From positions 17,889 through 81,888 of the forward strand of contig NZ_FNOU01000014.1 of assembly GCF_900107125.1 (NCBI RefSeq): a stretch of 64,000 nt of DNA. Reading direction: 5' to 3'. This stretch comes from Eubacterium barkeri (GTDB taxonomy: Bacteria; Bacillota; Clostridia; Eubacteriales; Eubacteriaceae). Of this stretch, positions 9,211-17,194 are shown one piece after another (within the stretch, counting starts at the first letter, position 1; the number at the start of each line of letters is the position of its first letter). The position numbers and the translations under genes were made by a program. The notes under the pieces are model-generated. The model had not been told where the DNA came from, did not search any database, and worked only from the letters and a program-made list of their open reading frames with translations.

Positions 9211-10419
9211 TTATCCCAGGTAATTCACAATGTCAGCTGCAGCAGCCTTACCGTCGGCCACAGCCTCTACCACGGTTGCACCCTTGCCATCTTTCATATC
9301 TCCGCCAACGAAGACACCATCCCCAAAGGAGACCCCTTCAAAGGCAGCTTCCAGCTCTTGACCAATGGCAAAGACAACCATATCTGCCTTTAAAGTCATT
9401 TCAGATTCACCATCCCGGCCTGTAGCCTTGAGGAAGGTGACCTTGCCATCTTTCCCCAGGATTTCAGCAGGTGCAAACTGGGTGAACATCGGAATCCCCA
9501 TACTCTGGACCAGTTTGACTTCTTCGATGTCTGCCGGTGCTTCTTCAATGGTTCTCCGATAAACGATGGCCGCATTCTTAGAGCCTAATTGCTTGGCTGT
9601 CGTCACACAGTCCATGGCCACATCTCCGCCGCCGATAACCAATACGTTTTCTGGTAATTCTGTCACCACACCTGTTCTAGCTTTTTCCAGGAAGTCAATG
9701 GCACCGACAACCCCGTCTAAATCTGTCCCAGGGAGGTCTACCATTTTCGCCTGCCACAGGCCGATGCCCATAAACACAGCATCATATTCTTTTTTAAGGG
9801 TTTCCAGCCGTGCCCCGTCGACGGTTTCGCCAAAGACGAAGTGCACACCGGTTTTTGCGATGGTTTCAATGTCGAAGTCCACCACTTCCTGGGATAAACG
9901 GGAGGGTACGATCCCATAGGACAACACACCGCCAGCCTTTTCCTTGGCTTCAAAGACGGTGACATCATAGCCTAATACCGATAGTTCTCTGGCACAGGTT
10001 AAGGAGGCAGGACCAGCCCCGACACAGGCCACTTTTTTGCCATTCTTTGCAGCCGGTGTTAAAAATTCCATGCCCTGTTCTTTTTCCTGTTCAACCAGGA
10101 AGCGTTGGATTTTCCCAATATTAATGGGCGTATCGATGCCACAGCGGCTGCAGGCTTCTTCACAAAGCTTGCCATAGGGGCAAACCTGGGCGCAGCTTCC
10201 AGCTAAGGCATTGTTTTCACGGATGGTTTCGGCCGCACCCTTTATATTTCTAAACCGCAGGGAGCGAATGAATTTACCAGGATCGGTACCTGCCGGGCAG
10301 CCCTTGCTGCACGGGGCATCATGGCACAGGAGGCAGCGGGAAGCTTCCTCCATGGCCCGGCGATAATCATAACCCTTTTCAATTTCTTGCGCATACGATT
10401 TTTTTAAAACATCACTCAT
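9211..10419 (-). CDS. preT: NAD-dependent dihydropyrimidine dehydrogenase subunit PreT
   Basis: A 402-residue flavoprotein of the GltD-like family. The N-terminal Fe-S domain shows CLLCHDAPCSKGCPAGTDP and GSCAQVCPYGKLCEEACSR. An FAD-binding fold begins at VACVGAGPASLTCARELS, and a second Rossmann motif VLVIGGGDVAMDCV binds NAD(P)H. GQELEAAFEG followed by FVGGDMKDGKGATVVEAVADG completes the FAD site. It passes electrons from NADH to PreA. It is the second gene of the pyrimidine block after the DUF1097 gene; its ribosome site (AAGGAT, nine bases off) is weaker than those of its neighbours. Confidence 0.94.
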   Translation of the reverse strand: MSDVLKKSYAQEIEKGYDYRRAMEEASRCLLCHDAPCSKGCPAGTDPGKFIRSLRFRNIKGAAETIRENNALAGSCAQVCPYGKLCEEACSRCGIDTPINIGKIQRFLVEQEKEQGMEFLTPAAKNGKKVACVGAGPASLTCARELSVLGYDVTVFEAKEKAGGVLSYGIVPSRLSQEVVDFDIETIAKTGVHFVFGETVDGARLETLKKEYDAVFMGIGLWQAKMVDLPGTDLDGVVGAIDFLEKARTGVVTELPENVLVIGGGDVAMDCVTTAKQLGSKNAAIVYRRTIEEAPADIEEVKLVQSMGIPMFTQFAPAEILGKDGKVTFLKATGRDGESEMTLKADMVVFAIGQELEAAFEGVSFGDGVFVGGDMKDGKGATVVEAVADGKAAAADIVNYLG

Positions 10420-10472
10420 ATTGATACTATCCTTTCTCTCTCGCTCAATTTAAAATCAACTTTAATGGAATG

Positions 10473-11018
10473 CTAACCCTCAATATGTTCTGGCTCATCA
10501 GGGAGCACCTGGGCCAATACCCAATCTTCTTTTTCATCCTTTTTATGCATAAACCGCTTATAAATGTAGCGTCCGAGGTAATCACTTCCCAGACCAACCA
10601 AATTACCAAGCAGTAAGCAAATAACGAGCAGCTGCCAGTTTCCTCCCGTTGCAAAGGCAGAAAACCCACCCATGAACGTACATGGAACGACCCTGGTTAA
10701 ATCGATGTGTGCCAGGAAACAGATCACCCAAGTAAAGAATCCTGTGCAAATGGCACTGAAAATCCATCCATTGGAGATCATCACACTTAAAGAAATGATG
10801 GTACAACCAATGAGTACCCCAGCGTAGTTACTACACATTGAACGAATAAAACCATTACGTCCACAACCCGCAGTAAAATACGAGGTACAACCCACAAATC
10901 CAACCCAACCCGCTATGAGTGTTGGGGCAATAATGCTGAAATATGTGCTGAACCCAGCCCAAATTCCACAAACAATGCCACTACCTAAGGCACTTGCCAT
11001 AATGTAACCAAATCCCAT
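10473..11018 (-). CDS. DUF1097-type membrane protein heading the pyrimidine block
   Basis: A 181-residue protein with five to six hydrophobic segments, starting MGFGYIMASALGSGIVCGIW. AAGGAGGG eight bases before this ATG fixes the start, 22 codons inside the longest frame. The layout and segments such as GNWQLLVICLLLGNLVGLGSDYLG resemble DUF1097 (YcdZ-like) proteins, whose function is not established. It is the first gene after the MerR-style promoter at 11059-11089, in front of preT and preA. Uptake of the pyrimidine or hydantoin substrate is a reasonable guess with no direct support. Confidence 0.75.
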   Translation of the reverse strand: MGFGYIMASALGSGIVCGIWAGFSTYFSIIAPTLIAGWVGFVGCTSYFTAGCGRNGFIRSMCSNYAGVLIGCTIISLSVMISNGWIFSAICTGFFTWVICFLAHIDLTRVVPCTFMGGFSAFATGGNWQLLVICLLLGNLVGLGSDYLGRYIYKRFMHKKDEKEDWVLAQVLPDEPEHIEG

Positions 11019-11058
11019 AATACACCCTCCTTGATTTTTTCTGACTTGGTATAAATCT

Positions 11059-11089
11059 ATTGTATTGTATCCATTGGGGTGCAAGTAAA
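11059..11089 (-). promoter_or_regulatory. MerR-type promoter/operator of the pyrimidine operon
   Basis: On the minus strand the -35 TTTACT (11084-11089) and -10 TACAAT (11059-11064) are 19 bp apart. The spacer region is a dyad, TTGyAyCCnnnnGGrTrCAA, at 11065-11084. A dyad inside an overlong 19-bp spacer is the usual arrangement for promoters activated by MerR-family proteins, and a MerR gene lies next door at 11427-12284. The rest of the 408-base gap (11019-11426) is AT-rich with no gene seen and ends in the MerR terminator. Confidence 0.72.
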
Positions 11090-11380
11090 CCCTTAATTTT
11101 TCGTTTTAAGAATTTTTTTGACTATTTTTTAACGATATTTCCCCAACTCTCCTGCTACATAATTGTAATTTTCATGGAAATATCTGCTTAAATTGTTGTT
11201 TTTGTTCAATATTACAAACATTTGTCTTTTCAATAAAGACGACACCCCTTAAATTGATATTGATAGCCTTTTTCGAAAATCCCTTCCCATCCCTCCACCT
11301 ACCCGAGTGTTTGATTTGAAATGCTGACACCCTCCCTTGAACCGCATCCATTTACAGTGATGCCATGTCGTAGTGGCGCG

Positions 11381-11416
11381 AAAAAAAGACCAATCCAGCG
11401 ATCTCTGCTGGCTTGG
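11381..11416 (-). terminator. Terminator after the MerR regulator gene
   Basis: On the minus strand CCAAGCCAGC-N7-GCTGGATTGG is followed by TCTTTTTTT, just past the stop of the MerR gene. Confidence 0.75.
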
Positions 11417-11426
11417 CCTTCGCGTT

Positions 11427-12284
11427 TTACTTTTTCTCGACTGGCACAATGATTTTCGTCACGTGCTCTTCTTTATTATTAATGTCAATGGGGGAAATGA
11501 TAAACTCCTCAGTGGCAGGTCCCACAACTTCATAGCCACCTTCCTCAATCCAACGTTTTAAACCGATATAGGTTTTAAAAATGGTGTCGTAATCCCCGAC
11601 ATGAATACCCGTCGCTGCTGTAAAGCCCCCATACTTGTGAATCTTTTTATGATTTCGTTCCCCAGGCTCCACCTGGATACTGAATTCCAAATCACAATCT
11701 GTGGCCAGTAGCTGGCCTAAAAGCTCGGTATAATAGGTTACGAAGATGGGACCACAAACCTTTAAGTTGTTTTCCCGGGCTTCTTCATTCACAGCAATCC
11801 ATCGCTCGAGATTAACTTCTTCATTTTTATAGGATTCAATGACCTTCCGGTCTCCATAAAGATAGATTTCCGGGATATCCTGGAGCGCATAGCCATCCTG
11901 CCCCTCACCCTTTTGTCCTTCTAACAAAACGGTTCCTTTTTGAATCCTGGCAGCGAAAATCTCTGTTTCCTCGTGGATCTTTTGGAGCTCGGCAATCTCC
12001 CCAGCCAGCTGGTTAAGCTTGCTGTCAATCAATACCTTCAGCTCTGTCGCTGTATTTTCATCAACGATTTTCTTTATATCCTTAAGTCCTAAACCAATGA
12101 GGCGTAACTGACGTATGATAAACCCCGTTACCAATTGATTTGCGCTATAGTATCGATAATTACTTTTTTCTTTCCTGAGGCTCGGCACCAGTAACTTGAT
12201 TTCATCATAATATCTTAGGGTCTGGATGGGTATTTTACAAATCTTTGCCGCTTGGCCGATGGAATAATACTTAACCTTTTCCAT
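11427..12284 (-). CDS. MerR-family regulator with GyrI-like effector domain
   Basis: A 285-residue BmrR-like regulator. Residues 5-75 are the MerR winged helix (YSIGQAAKICKIPIQTLRYY, then YRYYSANQLV). Residues about 80-115 form the antiparallel coiled coil (KVLIDSKLNQLAGEIAELQ). The C-terminal half (about 130-285) is a GyrI/AraC-E-type small-molecule pocket ending IISPIDINNKEEHVTKIIVPVEK. GGAGG precedes the ATG. It lies upstream of the DUF1097-preT-preA promoter, which has the 19-bp spacer and dyad expected of its target, so it probably senses a pyrimidine, hydantoin or related compound and activates that operon. The ligand is inferred. Confidence 0.9.
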   Translation of the reverse strand: MEKVKYYSIGQAAKICKIPIQTLRYYDEIKLLVPSLRKEKSNYRYYSANQLVTGFIIRQLRLIGLGLKDIKKIVDENTATELKVLIDSKLNQLAGEIAELQKIHEETEIFAARIQKGTVLLEGQKGEGQDGYALQDIPEIYLYGDRKVIESYKNEEVNLERWIAVNEEARENNLKVCGPIFVTYYTELLGQLLATDCDLEFSIQVEPGERNHKKIHKYGGFTAATGIHVGDYDTIFKTYIGLKRWIEEGGYEVVGPATEEFIISPIDINNKEEHVTKIIVPVEKK

Positions 12285-12415
12285 GGTTCTTCCTCCCCGC
12301 TTTCTTTAGATATTGTCAACTCATGCCTTTTCCAACCCTGTTATTCTATCATAACCGCCTCAATATTTCTCCCTTTTTTTTGATTTCATCCCCTTCTATT
12401 CGGGTTCGCACTTGC

Positions 12416-13714
12416 TTATGCATCAATGAGCTGATCCTGGAGCTTTCTTAGCTGAACCACCAGGCTATCGTGGTTCAGTTCCACATCCGCATAGGTGATG
12501 ATTTCTCCAGCCGCCTTGGGCACAAGCAGCTTTGTCTGGGCATCCACCAGCCCCATGGGCAGTGCCCCCATGGCATCGGATTCTGTGGCCGCCATAATGG
12601 TCCCACGGATCGTATATCCCCCGATGCCATCAAAGATTTCACCCGGAACCAAATCCTTTTTAGCCACCGTCACGACCTCAGCCATGCGGCCGCAGCTGGG
12701 CACAATGGTGGGCTCATGATCGATCACGGCTTTAGCAATGGAGGATGGCGTTTCCACACTGGTTAAGTGGAAGGGGCGGTACAGGGCATAATTAGGCCCA
12801 TCCCCCATTTCAATATATTTCAAAGTTGCCATAATATCCGGTTCATCGGTGCTGCAGATCACAAAGACCCCAGGGGCAACGCCGTTGATATATTCCACCA
12901 CCCCATAGCGATTAAGGACACCGCCTTCGCTTTTCAGGCTGAGTACCTGGGGCAGATGCTTCGCATCACTCTCAGCACCATGGCCCCCCACCACATCCGG
13001 GATAAAACCCGTGGCGTTAGCCATGGCGGCCATTTCCACCATGGTTTTAGTACCATCTTTAAAGGCACAAATCATCCGTGGACTGGCGCCCTTAACCGCT
13101 GCAATTTCCTTAACGGATTCCGGGGTACAATCCAGAATAACCGGATTATTTTTTCCCTTCCCCACAACCCGGACCTCAAAACCTAAAGAATCGGCCAGAT
13201 CAAAAAGCTCCATCACAGCGCCAGGCTCATCCCCAGCACTGCCCGTGTAAACCACGCCCGCATTCTGGGCCATTTTATAAAGGATATGACCAATACACAC
13301 ATCTGTCTCTACGTTGAGCATGACGATGTGCTTGCCGTGGTTGATGGCATCCATGGCAATTTTGGCCCCAGCTTCTGGAACGCCCGTGGCATCTACCGCA
13401 CAATCCAGGATGGCACATTTGGTGGCCAATTCATCATTGAGGGTTCCCACAAATTTACCCTCCGCCAAAATGCGGTCCCCCTCTGCCACCGTATCCGCCA
13501 GCTCATAATCCTGGCCTTCCCGATAACCGGCCCGCTCAAAGGCTGCTTTAACAGCTTCCAGCTTATGGTCAACCACCACTGCCGGGCGCATGCCCTTCAT
13601 CCTGGAAATCTGACCAACCAGGGTAATTCCCATTTGTCCCATCCCCACAATGCCAACCTGAATGGGATTTCCCTCAGTCTCACGTTTTCTCAGCTTATGA
13701 CTGACATTAATCAT
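12416..13714 (-). CDS. NAD(P)-dependent oxidoreductase with C-terminal SAF domain (homoserine dehydrogenase-like)
   Basis: A 432-residue protein with a Rossmann domain (VGIVGMGQMGITLVGQI near residue 21, then DATGVPEAG and GKHIVMLNVETD) and a C-terminal SAF domain (VVTVAKKDLVPGEIFDGIGGYTIRG). This combination is the COG4091 'predicted homoserine dehydrogenase' group; the true substrates of most members are unknown. It is on the same strand as the pyrimidine block and upstream of merR, so it may process a side product, but it could equally be independent. A TATAAT-like -10 lies at 13775-13780. Confidence 0.75.
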   Translation of the reverse strand: MINVSHKLRKRETEGNPIQVGIVGMGQMGITLVGQISRMKGMRPAVVVDHKLEAVKAAFERAGYREGQDYELADTVAEGDRILAEGKFVGTLNDELATKCAILDCAVDATGVPEAGAKIAMDAINHGKHIVMLNVETDVCIGHILYKMAQNAGVVYTGSAGDEPGAVMELFDLADSLGFEVRVVGKGKNNPVILDCTPESVKEIAAVKGASPRMICAFKDGTKTMVEMAAMANATGFIPDVVGGHGAESDAKHLPQVLSLKSEGGVLNRYGVVEYINGVAPGVFVICSTDEPDIMATLKYIEMGDGPNYALYRPFHLTSVETPSSIAKAVIDHEPTIVPSCGRMAEVVTVAKKDLVPGEIFDGIGGYTIRGTIMAATESDAMGALPMGLVDAQTKLLVPKAAGEIITYADVELNHDSLVVQLRKLQDQLIDA

Positions 13715-13880
13715 TTTTTACCTCTCTTTTTTTCAAATGTAAAATTAAAAGATTGTTTTCTTAAATCTGTTTGTATTATACTGCATTTTGCACTAAAATT
13801 CGACCATTGTTATTTCCTTAACACGATGAATTAAGAAACCTCTCAGAACAAGTATAATCCGCCCCCTTCATTTATGCGTA

Positions 13881-13907
13881 AAAAAAGAACCACCGCGATG
13901 GTGGTTC
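13881..13907 (-). terminator. Terminator after the zinc-ribbon gene
   Basis: GAACCACC-GCGAT-GGTGGTTC is followed on the minus strand by TTTTTTT, 12 bases past the stop at 13920. Confidence 0.85.
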
Positions 13908-13919
13908 CCTGGGCACGTC

Positions 13920-14240
13920 TTATTTTTTCTTTTCTTCCTGTTCCCATTCCTTATACACCCGGTAAGGCTTGGTAATCACCCGGTAGGGCAGGGATTTAAT
14001 AAAGCCATTAAGATCCGCCTGCATTTCCTTGGTCATCCGTCCAGGCTTACTCATGACCCGGTCAACGAAGTCTTCTTTAAAATGGGCCTGAATATACTCT
14101 TGATTAATTTGAATGGCCATGCCGCACTCCCTACAGGTAATTCGATGAATTTGACCATCCCGATATTCGATTTTATGGTCTGTATCTTTATCACAATTCA
14201 AACAGAACAGATACGCATCCATGTTCGTCTTCGACATCAT
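13920..14240 (-). CDS. Small zinc-ribbon protein (bh-protein type)
   Basis: A 106-residue protein with two CxxC pairs, CLNCDKDTDH and CRECGMAIQI, which would form a zinc ribbon in the first 45 residues. A basic tail follows (PYRVITKPYRVYKEWEQEEKKK). It resembles short proteins annotated 'bh protein' in Clostridia, with no known function. TAGGAG precedes a double ATG. It follows tcdA by six bases and ends in a strong terminator, so it is last in the argS-tcdA transcript. Confidence 0.8.
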   Translation of the reverse strand: MMSKTNMDAYLFCLNCDKDTDHKIEYRDGQIHRITCRECGMAIQINQEYIQAHFKEDFVDRVMSKPGRMTKEMQADLNGFIKSLPYRVITKPYRVYKEWEQEEKKK

Positions 14241-14246
14241 AATCTC

Positions 14247-14942
14247 CTAATTTGGGGACACATTGATTCCTAGCAAATCCTTCACAACAGTGGCGGCAAT
14301 CAGTAATCCAGCCGCACCGGGTACAAAGCTCATACTTCCCGGGGGCGTTACCTTAACTGATGGCTCTTCCCGGGAATAGACGACCTTGACCTTTTTAATC
14401 CCCCGAAGCTTGAGCTCCCGACGCATCACCTTGGCCAAGGGACACACACTGGTTTTTTCAATCATCGCCACTTCAAAACGGCTTGGGTCCATCTTATTCC
14501 CTGTCCCCATGCAGGAAATCACAGGTGTCCCCTTCTGATGGCATGCTTCAATAATGGCCAGCTTAGCCGTCACCATATCCACCGCATCGATGGCGTAATC
14601 GTAATTCTCAAGACCAAAGGTCTGGATATTTTCCGGAAGGACGCAGGCGGAAATCGCCTGAACCGTCACTTCTGGATTAATTTCCCGGTATCGGGCTGTC
14701 GCGACAGCCACCTTTTCCTCTCCAATGGTGGTGTGTAAGGCAATAAGCTGCCGGTTGAGGTTCGTTTCATCCACCACATCCTTATCCACAAGGGTAATAT
14801 GACCGACACCGGTTCGGACCAGGGCCTCGGCCACATAGGAGCCCACTCCACCGACACCAAAGAGGATCACCCGGGCGGACTGGAGGTGTTTTATTCCCTG
14901 GCTGCCAATGATTTTTTCGGTTCTTGCAAATTGGGTGATCAT
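14247..14942 (-). CDS. tcdA: tRNA threonylcarbamoyladenosine dehydratase
   Basis: A 231-residue ThiF/E1-like protein. It has the ATP-binding glycine loop VILFGVGGVGSYVAEALVRTG, DKDVVDETNLNRQL (adenylation), DAVDMVTAKLAII, and SCMGTGNKMDPSRF, the segment typical of TcdA/CsdL. It converts t6A37 in tRNAs to the cyclic ct6A form. No good ribosome site precedes the ATG; the gene begins five bases after the argS stop and is probably translated by coupling. An enzyme making the t6A precursor is also in the window (28676-29719). Confidence 0.9.
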   Translation of the reverse strand: MITQFARTEKIIGSQGIKHLQSARVILFGVGGVGSYVAEALVRTGVGHITLVDKDVVDETNLNRQLIALHTTIGEEKVAVATARYREINPEVTVQAISACVLPENIQTFGLENYDYAIDAVDMVTAKLAIIEACHQKGTPVISCMGTGNKMDPSRFEVAMIEKTSVCPLAKVMRRELKLRGIKKVKVVYSREEPSVKVTPPGSMSFVPGAAGLLIAATVVKDLLGINVSPN

Positions 14943-14949
14943 GGCAAAG

Positions 14950-16641
14950 CTACATGTGATCCGGAGCTTCTACCCCAAGAATACCCAGAACGTTTTTGAG
15001 GACCTGGCGGGTGGATAAAACCAGGGCCAGACGGGCTTTCATCAGCTCCACATCCTCTACCCGAACGCGGCAGGCGTTGTAGAAGGTGTGGAAGGCGGAG
15101 GCCAGATCAATGGCGTATCGGGTGATGCGGCTGGGGTCATTTTTATCCTCTGCCACGATGATGGCACCCGGCAGATCCGACAGTATTTCCATCAGATCCA
15201 TTTCTTCCTTGGCCGTCAATAGGGTTAGGTTCGCTGAGGCCGCATCCGTCACATTCCCTTCCATTTGACGGAGAATGCTGCAAATCCGGGCATGGGCATA
15301 CTGCACATAGAACACCGGGTTTTCATTGGATTCCTGAATGGCCAGATCTAAATCGAAATCAAAGTGGCTGTCCGGTGAGCGCAGATTAAAGAATACCCGG
15401 GCCGCGTCCACGCCAACCATATCTAACAGTTCGGTCAGGCCGATGGCTTTCCCCTTCCGCTTCGACATCCGCACCGGCTCACCATCCTTCACTAGGCGCA
15501 CTAACTGCATAATAACAATGTGCAGACGGTCTGGATTGACCCCGGCGGCTTCCATGGCGGCCTTTAGTCTCGCAATGTGTCCGTGGTGGTCAGCCCCCCA
15601 GACATTGACACTGCGGTCAAATCCCCGGGTAATGAGCTTATTTAAATGGTAGGCAATATCCCCCATAAAGTAGGTGGGCAGACCGTTCTGACGGATGAGG
15701 ACGTCGTCCTTCTCACAGCCATAATCCGTGGTTTTAAACCAAACAGCACCATCCTCTTCATAGACTGCCCCCCGATCCTTAAGGGTCTGAAGTGCTGCTT
15801 CTATTTCCCCATCGTCATACAGGCTCTGCTCAGAGAACCAGACATCGTAGTCCACCCCATAAGTATTCATATCCTCGTGCATTTTTTTAAGGTTTTTTTC
15901 CAGGGCGTATTCCACAAAGATAGCCCTGCGTTCGTCCTCCGGCATCTCTAAAAGCACCCGACAGGCCTCTGCACCGCCCTTGGCGTCGATATACTCCTCC
16001 ATATGCACCTGGATATCCTTACCCTGGTAGCCATCCTCGGGGAAGGATATATCCTCCCCTAAAAGCTGTCTAAAGCGGACGTCCAGGGATTGTCCGAATT
16101 TTGCAATTTGATTCCCCGCATCATTAACATAGAATTCCCGGGTAACGTTATAGCCCGTCCAAGCGGCTATTTCTGCCAGAATATCACCAATGGCTCCCCC
16201 CCGGGCATTTCCCATGTGCATGGGTCCCGTGGGATTGGCCGAAACAAATTCAAGATTATAGGTTTTTCCGGCATGACCTTGGGTCTTCCCGTAATCCGCC
16301 TGCATTTCTTCGATTTCCAGTACCGTTTCATAGTGCCATTCTGGCTTCAGTTTGAAATTAATGAAGCCCGGACCGGCAATATCCACCTCTGCTACATAGG
16401 AATCATCAATATCCATATGGCGCAGAATGGCTTCGGCAATCAATTTCGGTGCTTTTCGGGCTAGCTTGGGAAGCTGCATGGCAATATTGGTGGAATACTC
16501 TCCATACTCCCGTTCCCGGGGAACCTCTAACTGAATTTCCGGTAATGCCTCTACATTAAAGTCTCCCGCTGCAACGGCCTGATCCACCGCCTTCTGGATG
16601 AGCCCTTTTATTTCTTCCTCAACCTTTTCTCTGATATACAT
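14950..16641 (-). CDS. argS: Arginyl-tRNA synthetase
   Basis: A 563-residue class I synthetase. The N-terminal Add-1 domain precedes the HIGH-type motif NPTGPMHMGNARGG, and the KMSKS loop appears as RMSKRKGKAIGL. The C-terminal anticodon-binding domain includes YAIDLASAFHTFYNACRV. The start MYIREKVEEEI is used because GGAGG lies upstream and the 14 extra upstream codons do not fit the family. It is first of argS-tcdA-zinc ribbon and follows the DUF1934 gene across a terminator. Confidence 0.96.
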   Translation of the reverse strand: MYIREKVEEEIKGLIQKAVDQAVAAGDFNVEALPEIQLEVPREREYGEYSTNIAMQLPKLARKAPKLIAEAILRHMDIDDSYVAEVDIAGPGFINFKLKPEWHYETVLEIEEMQADYGKTQGHAGKTYNLEFVSANPTGPMHMGNARGGAIGDILAEIAAWTGYNVTREFYVNDAGNQIAKFGQSLDVRFRQLLGEDISFPEDGYQGKDIQVHMEEYIDAKGGAEACRVLLEMPEDERRAIFVEYALEKNLKKMHEDMNTYGVDYDVWFSEQSLYDDGEIEAALQTLKDRGAVYEEDGAVWFKTTDYGCEKDDVLIRQNGLPTYFMGDIAYHLNKLITRGFDRSVNVWGADHHGHIARLKAAMEAAGVNPDRLHIVIMQLVRLVKDGEPVRMSKRKGKAIGLTELLDMVGVDAARVFFNLRSPDSHFDFDLDLAIQESNENPVFYVQYAHARICSILRQMEGNVTDAASANLTLLTAKEEMDLMEILSDLPGAIIVAEDKNDPSRITRYAIDLASAFHTFYNACRVRVEDVELMKARLALVLSTRQVLKNVLGILGVEAPDHM

Positions 16642-16683
16642 CTTCTTGCAAATCCTCCATCTCTTCGCTTGTCTTAAAAGCAA

Positions 16684-16712
16684 GCACGAGCAGACTCACT
16701 GTCTGCCCGTGC
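16684..16712 (-). terminator. Terminator between the DUF1934 gene and argS
   Basis: GCACGGGCAGAC-N5-GTCTGCTCGTGC (minus strand) forms a 12-bp stem with one G-T pair, followed by a short T-rich stretch. Confidence 0.7.
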
Positions 16713-16722
16713 TTATTTATCT

Positions 16723-17169
16723 TTATGAAACCGGACAACTACTGATTTCAATATTAATTCGATTGCTGGTATTCGAAATCCCCTTAATCTCCAAATCATA
16801 GTCAACTTTGACACTCACAGGAGCTTCCTGGTCATTGTAGACCACATCGATCTCCTTGGTGAAAATTCCCATGGAAATATCCCCATAGGGTGTGGAGTAC
16901 ATGGTGAGGTTGTGCTTACCTTGCTCAAATTCCATAATCGAGTTCACCGAGCCCAGGCGAATGACCGATACCTTATCACCATTCACCCGAACAGTGGTGG
17001 TGGTTCCACCCATGCCGGCCATTTCTGATTCCTCATAACTCAGGCACGTTGCCCCTTGTTCACGGTAATAGTCTCCTTCAGTCAGGAATACTGCATCATC
17101 ACCTACAACATCTTCACTGCCATAATTGCCCTTGATGGACAGCCAAACCTTTTGTCGTTCTGGCATCAT
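16723..17169 (-). CDS. DUF1934 (YwiB-like) beta-barrel protein
   Basis: A 148-residue protein opening MMPERQKVWLSIKGNYGSED and rich in short beta strands (TTTTVRVNGDKVSVIRLG, MYSTPYGDISMGIFTKEI, VKVDYDLEIKG). This matches the DUF1934 calycin-like family often found beside argS in Firmicutes; no function is established. The ATG at 17169, eight bases after AGGAGG, is chosen. An upstream GTG at 17178 overlaps that ribosome site. Confidence 0.85.
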   Translation of the reverse strand: MMPERQKVWLSIKGNYGSEDVVGDDAVFLTEGDYYREQGATCLSYEESEMAGMGGTTTTVRVNGDKVSVIRLGSVNSIMEFEQGKHNLTMYSTPYGDISMGIFTKEIDVVYNDQEAPVSVKVDYDLEIKGISNTSNRINIEISSCPVS

Positions 17170-17194
17170 CTTACTCACCTCCTGTTCCTTTTGT

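Noticed and set aside
11249..11449. A 66-codon minus-strand frame past the MerR gene
   Set aside because: It overlaps the regulator's 3' end and its terminator and has no ribosome site or domain.
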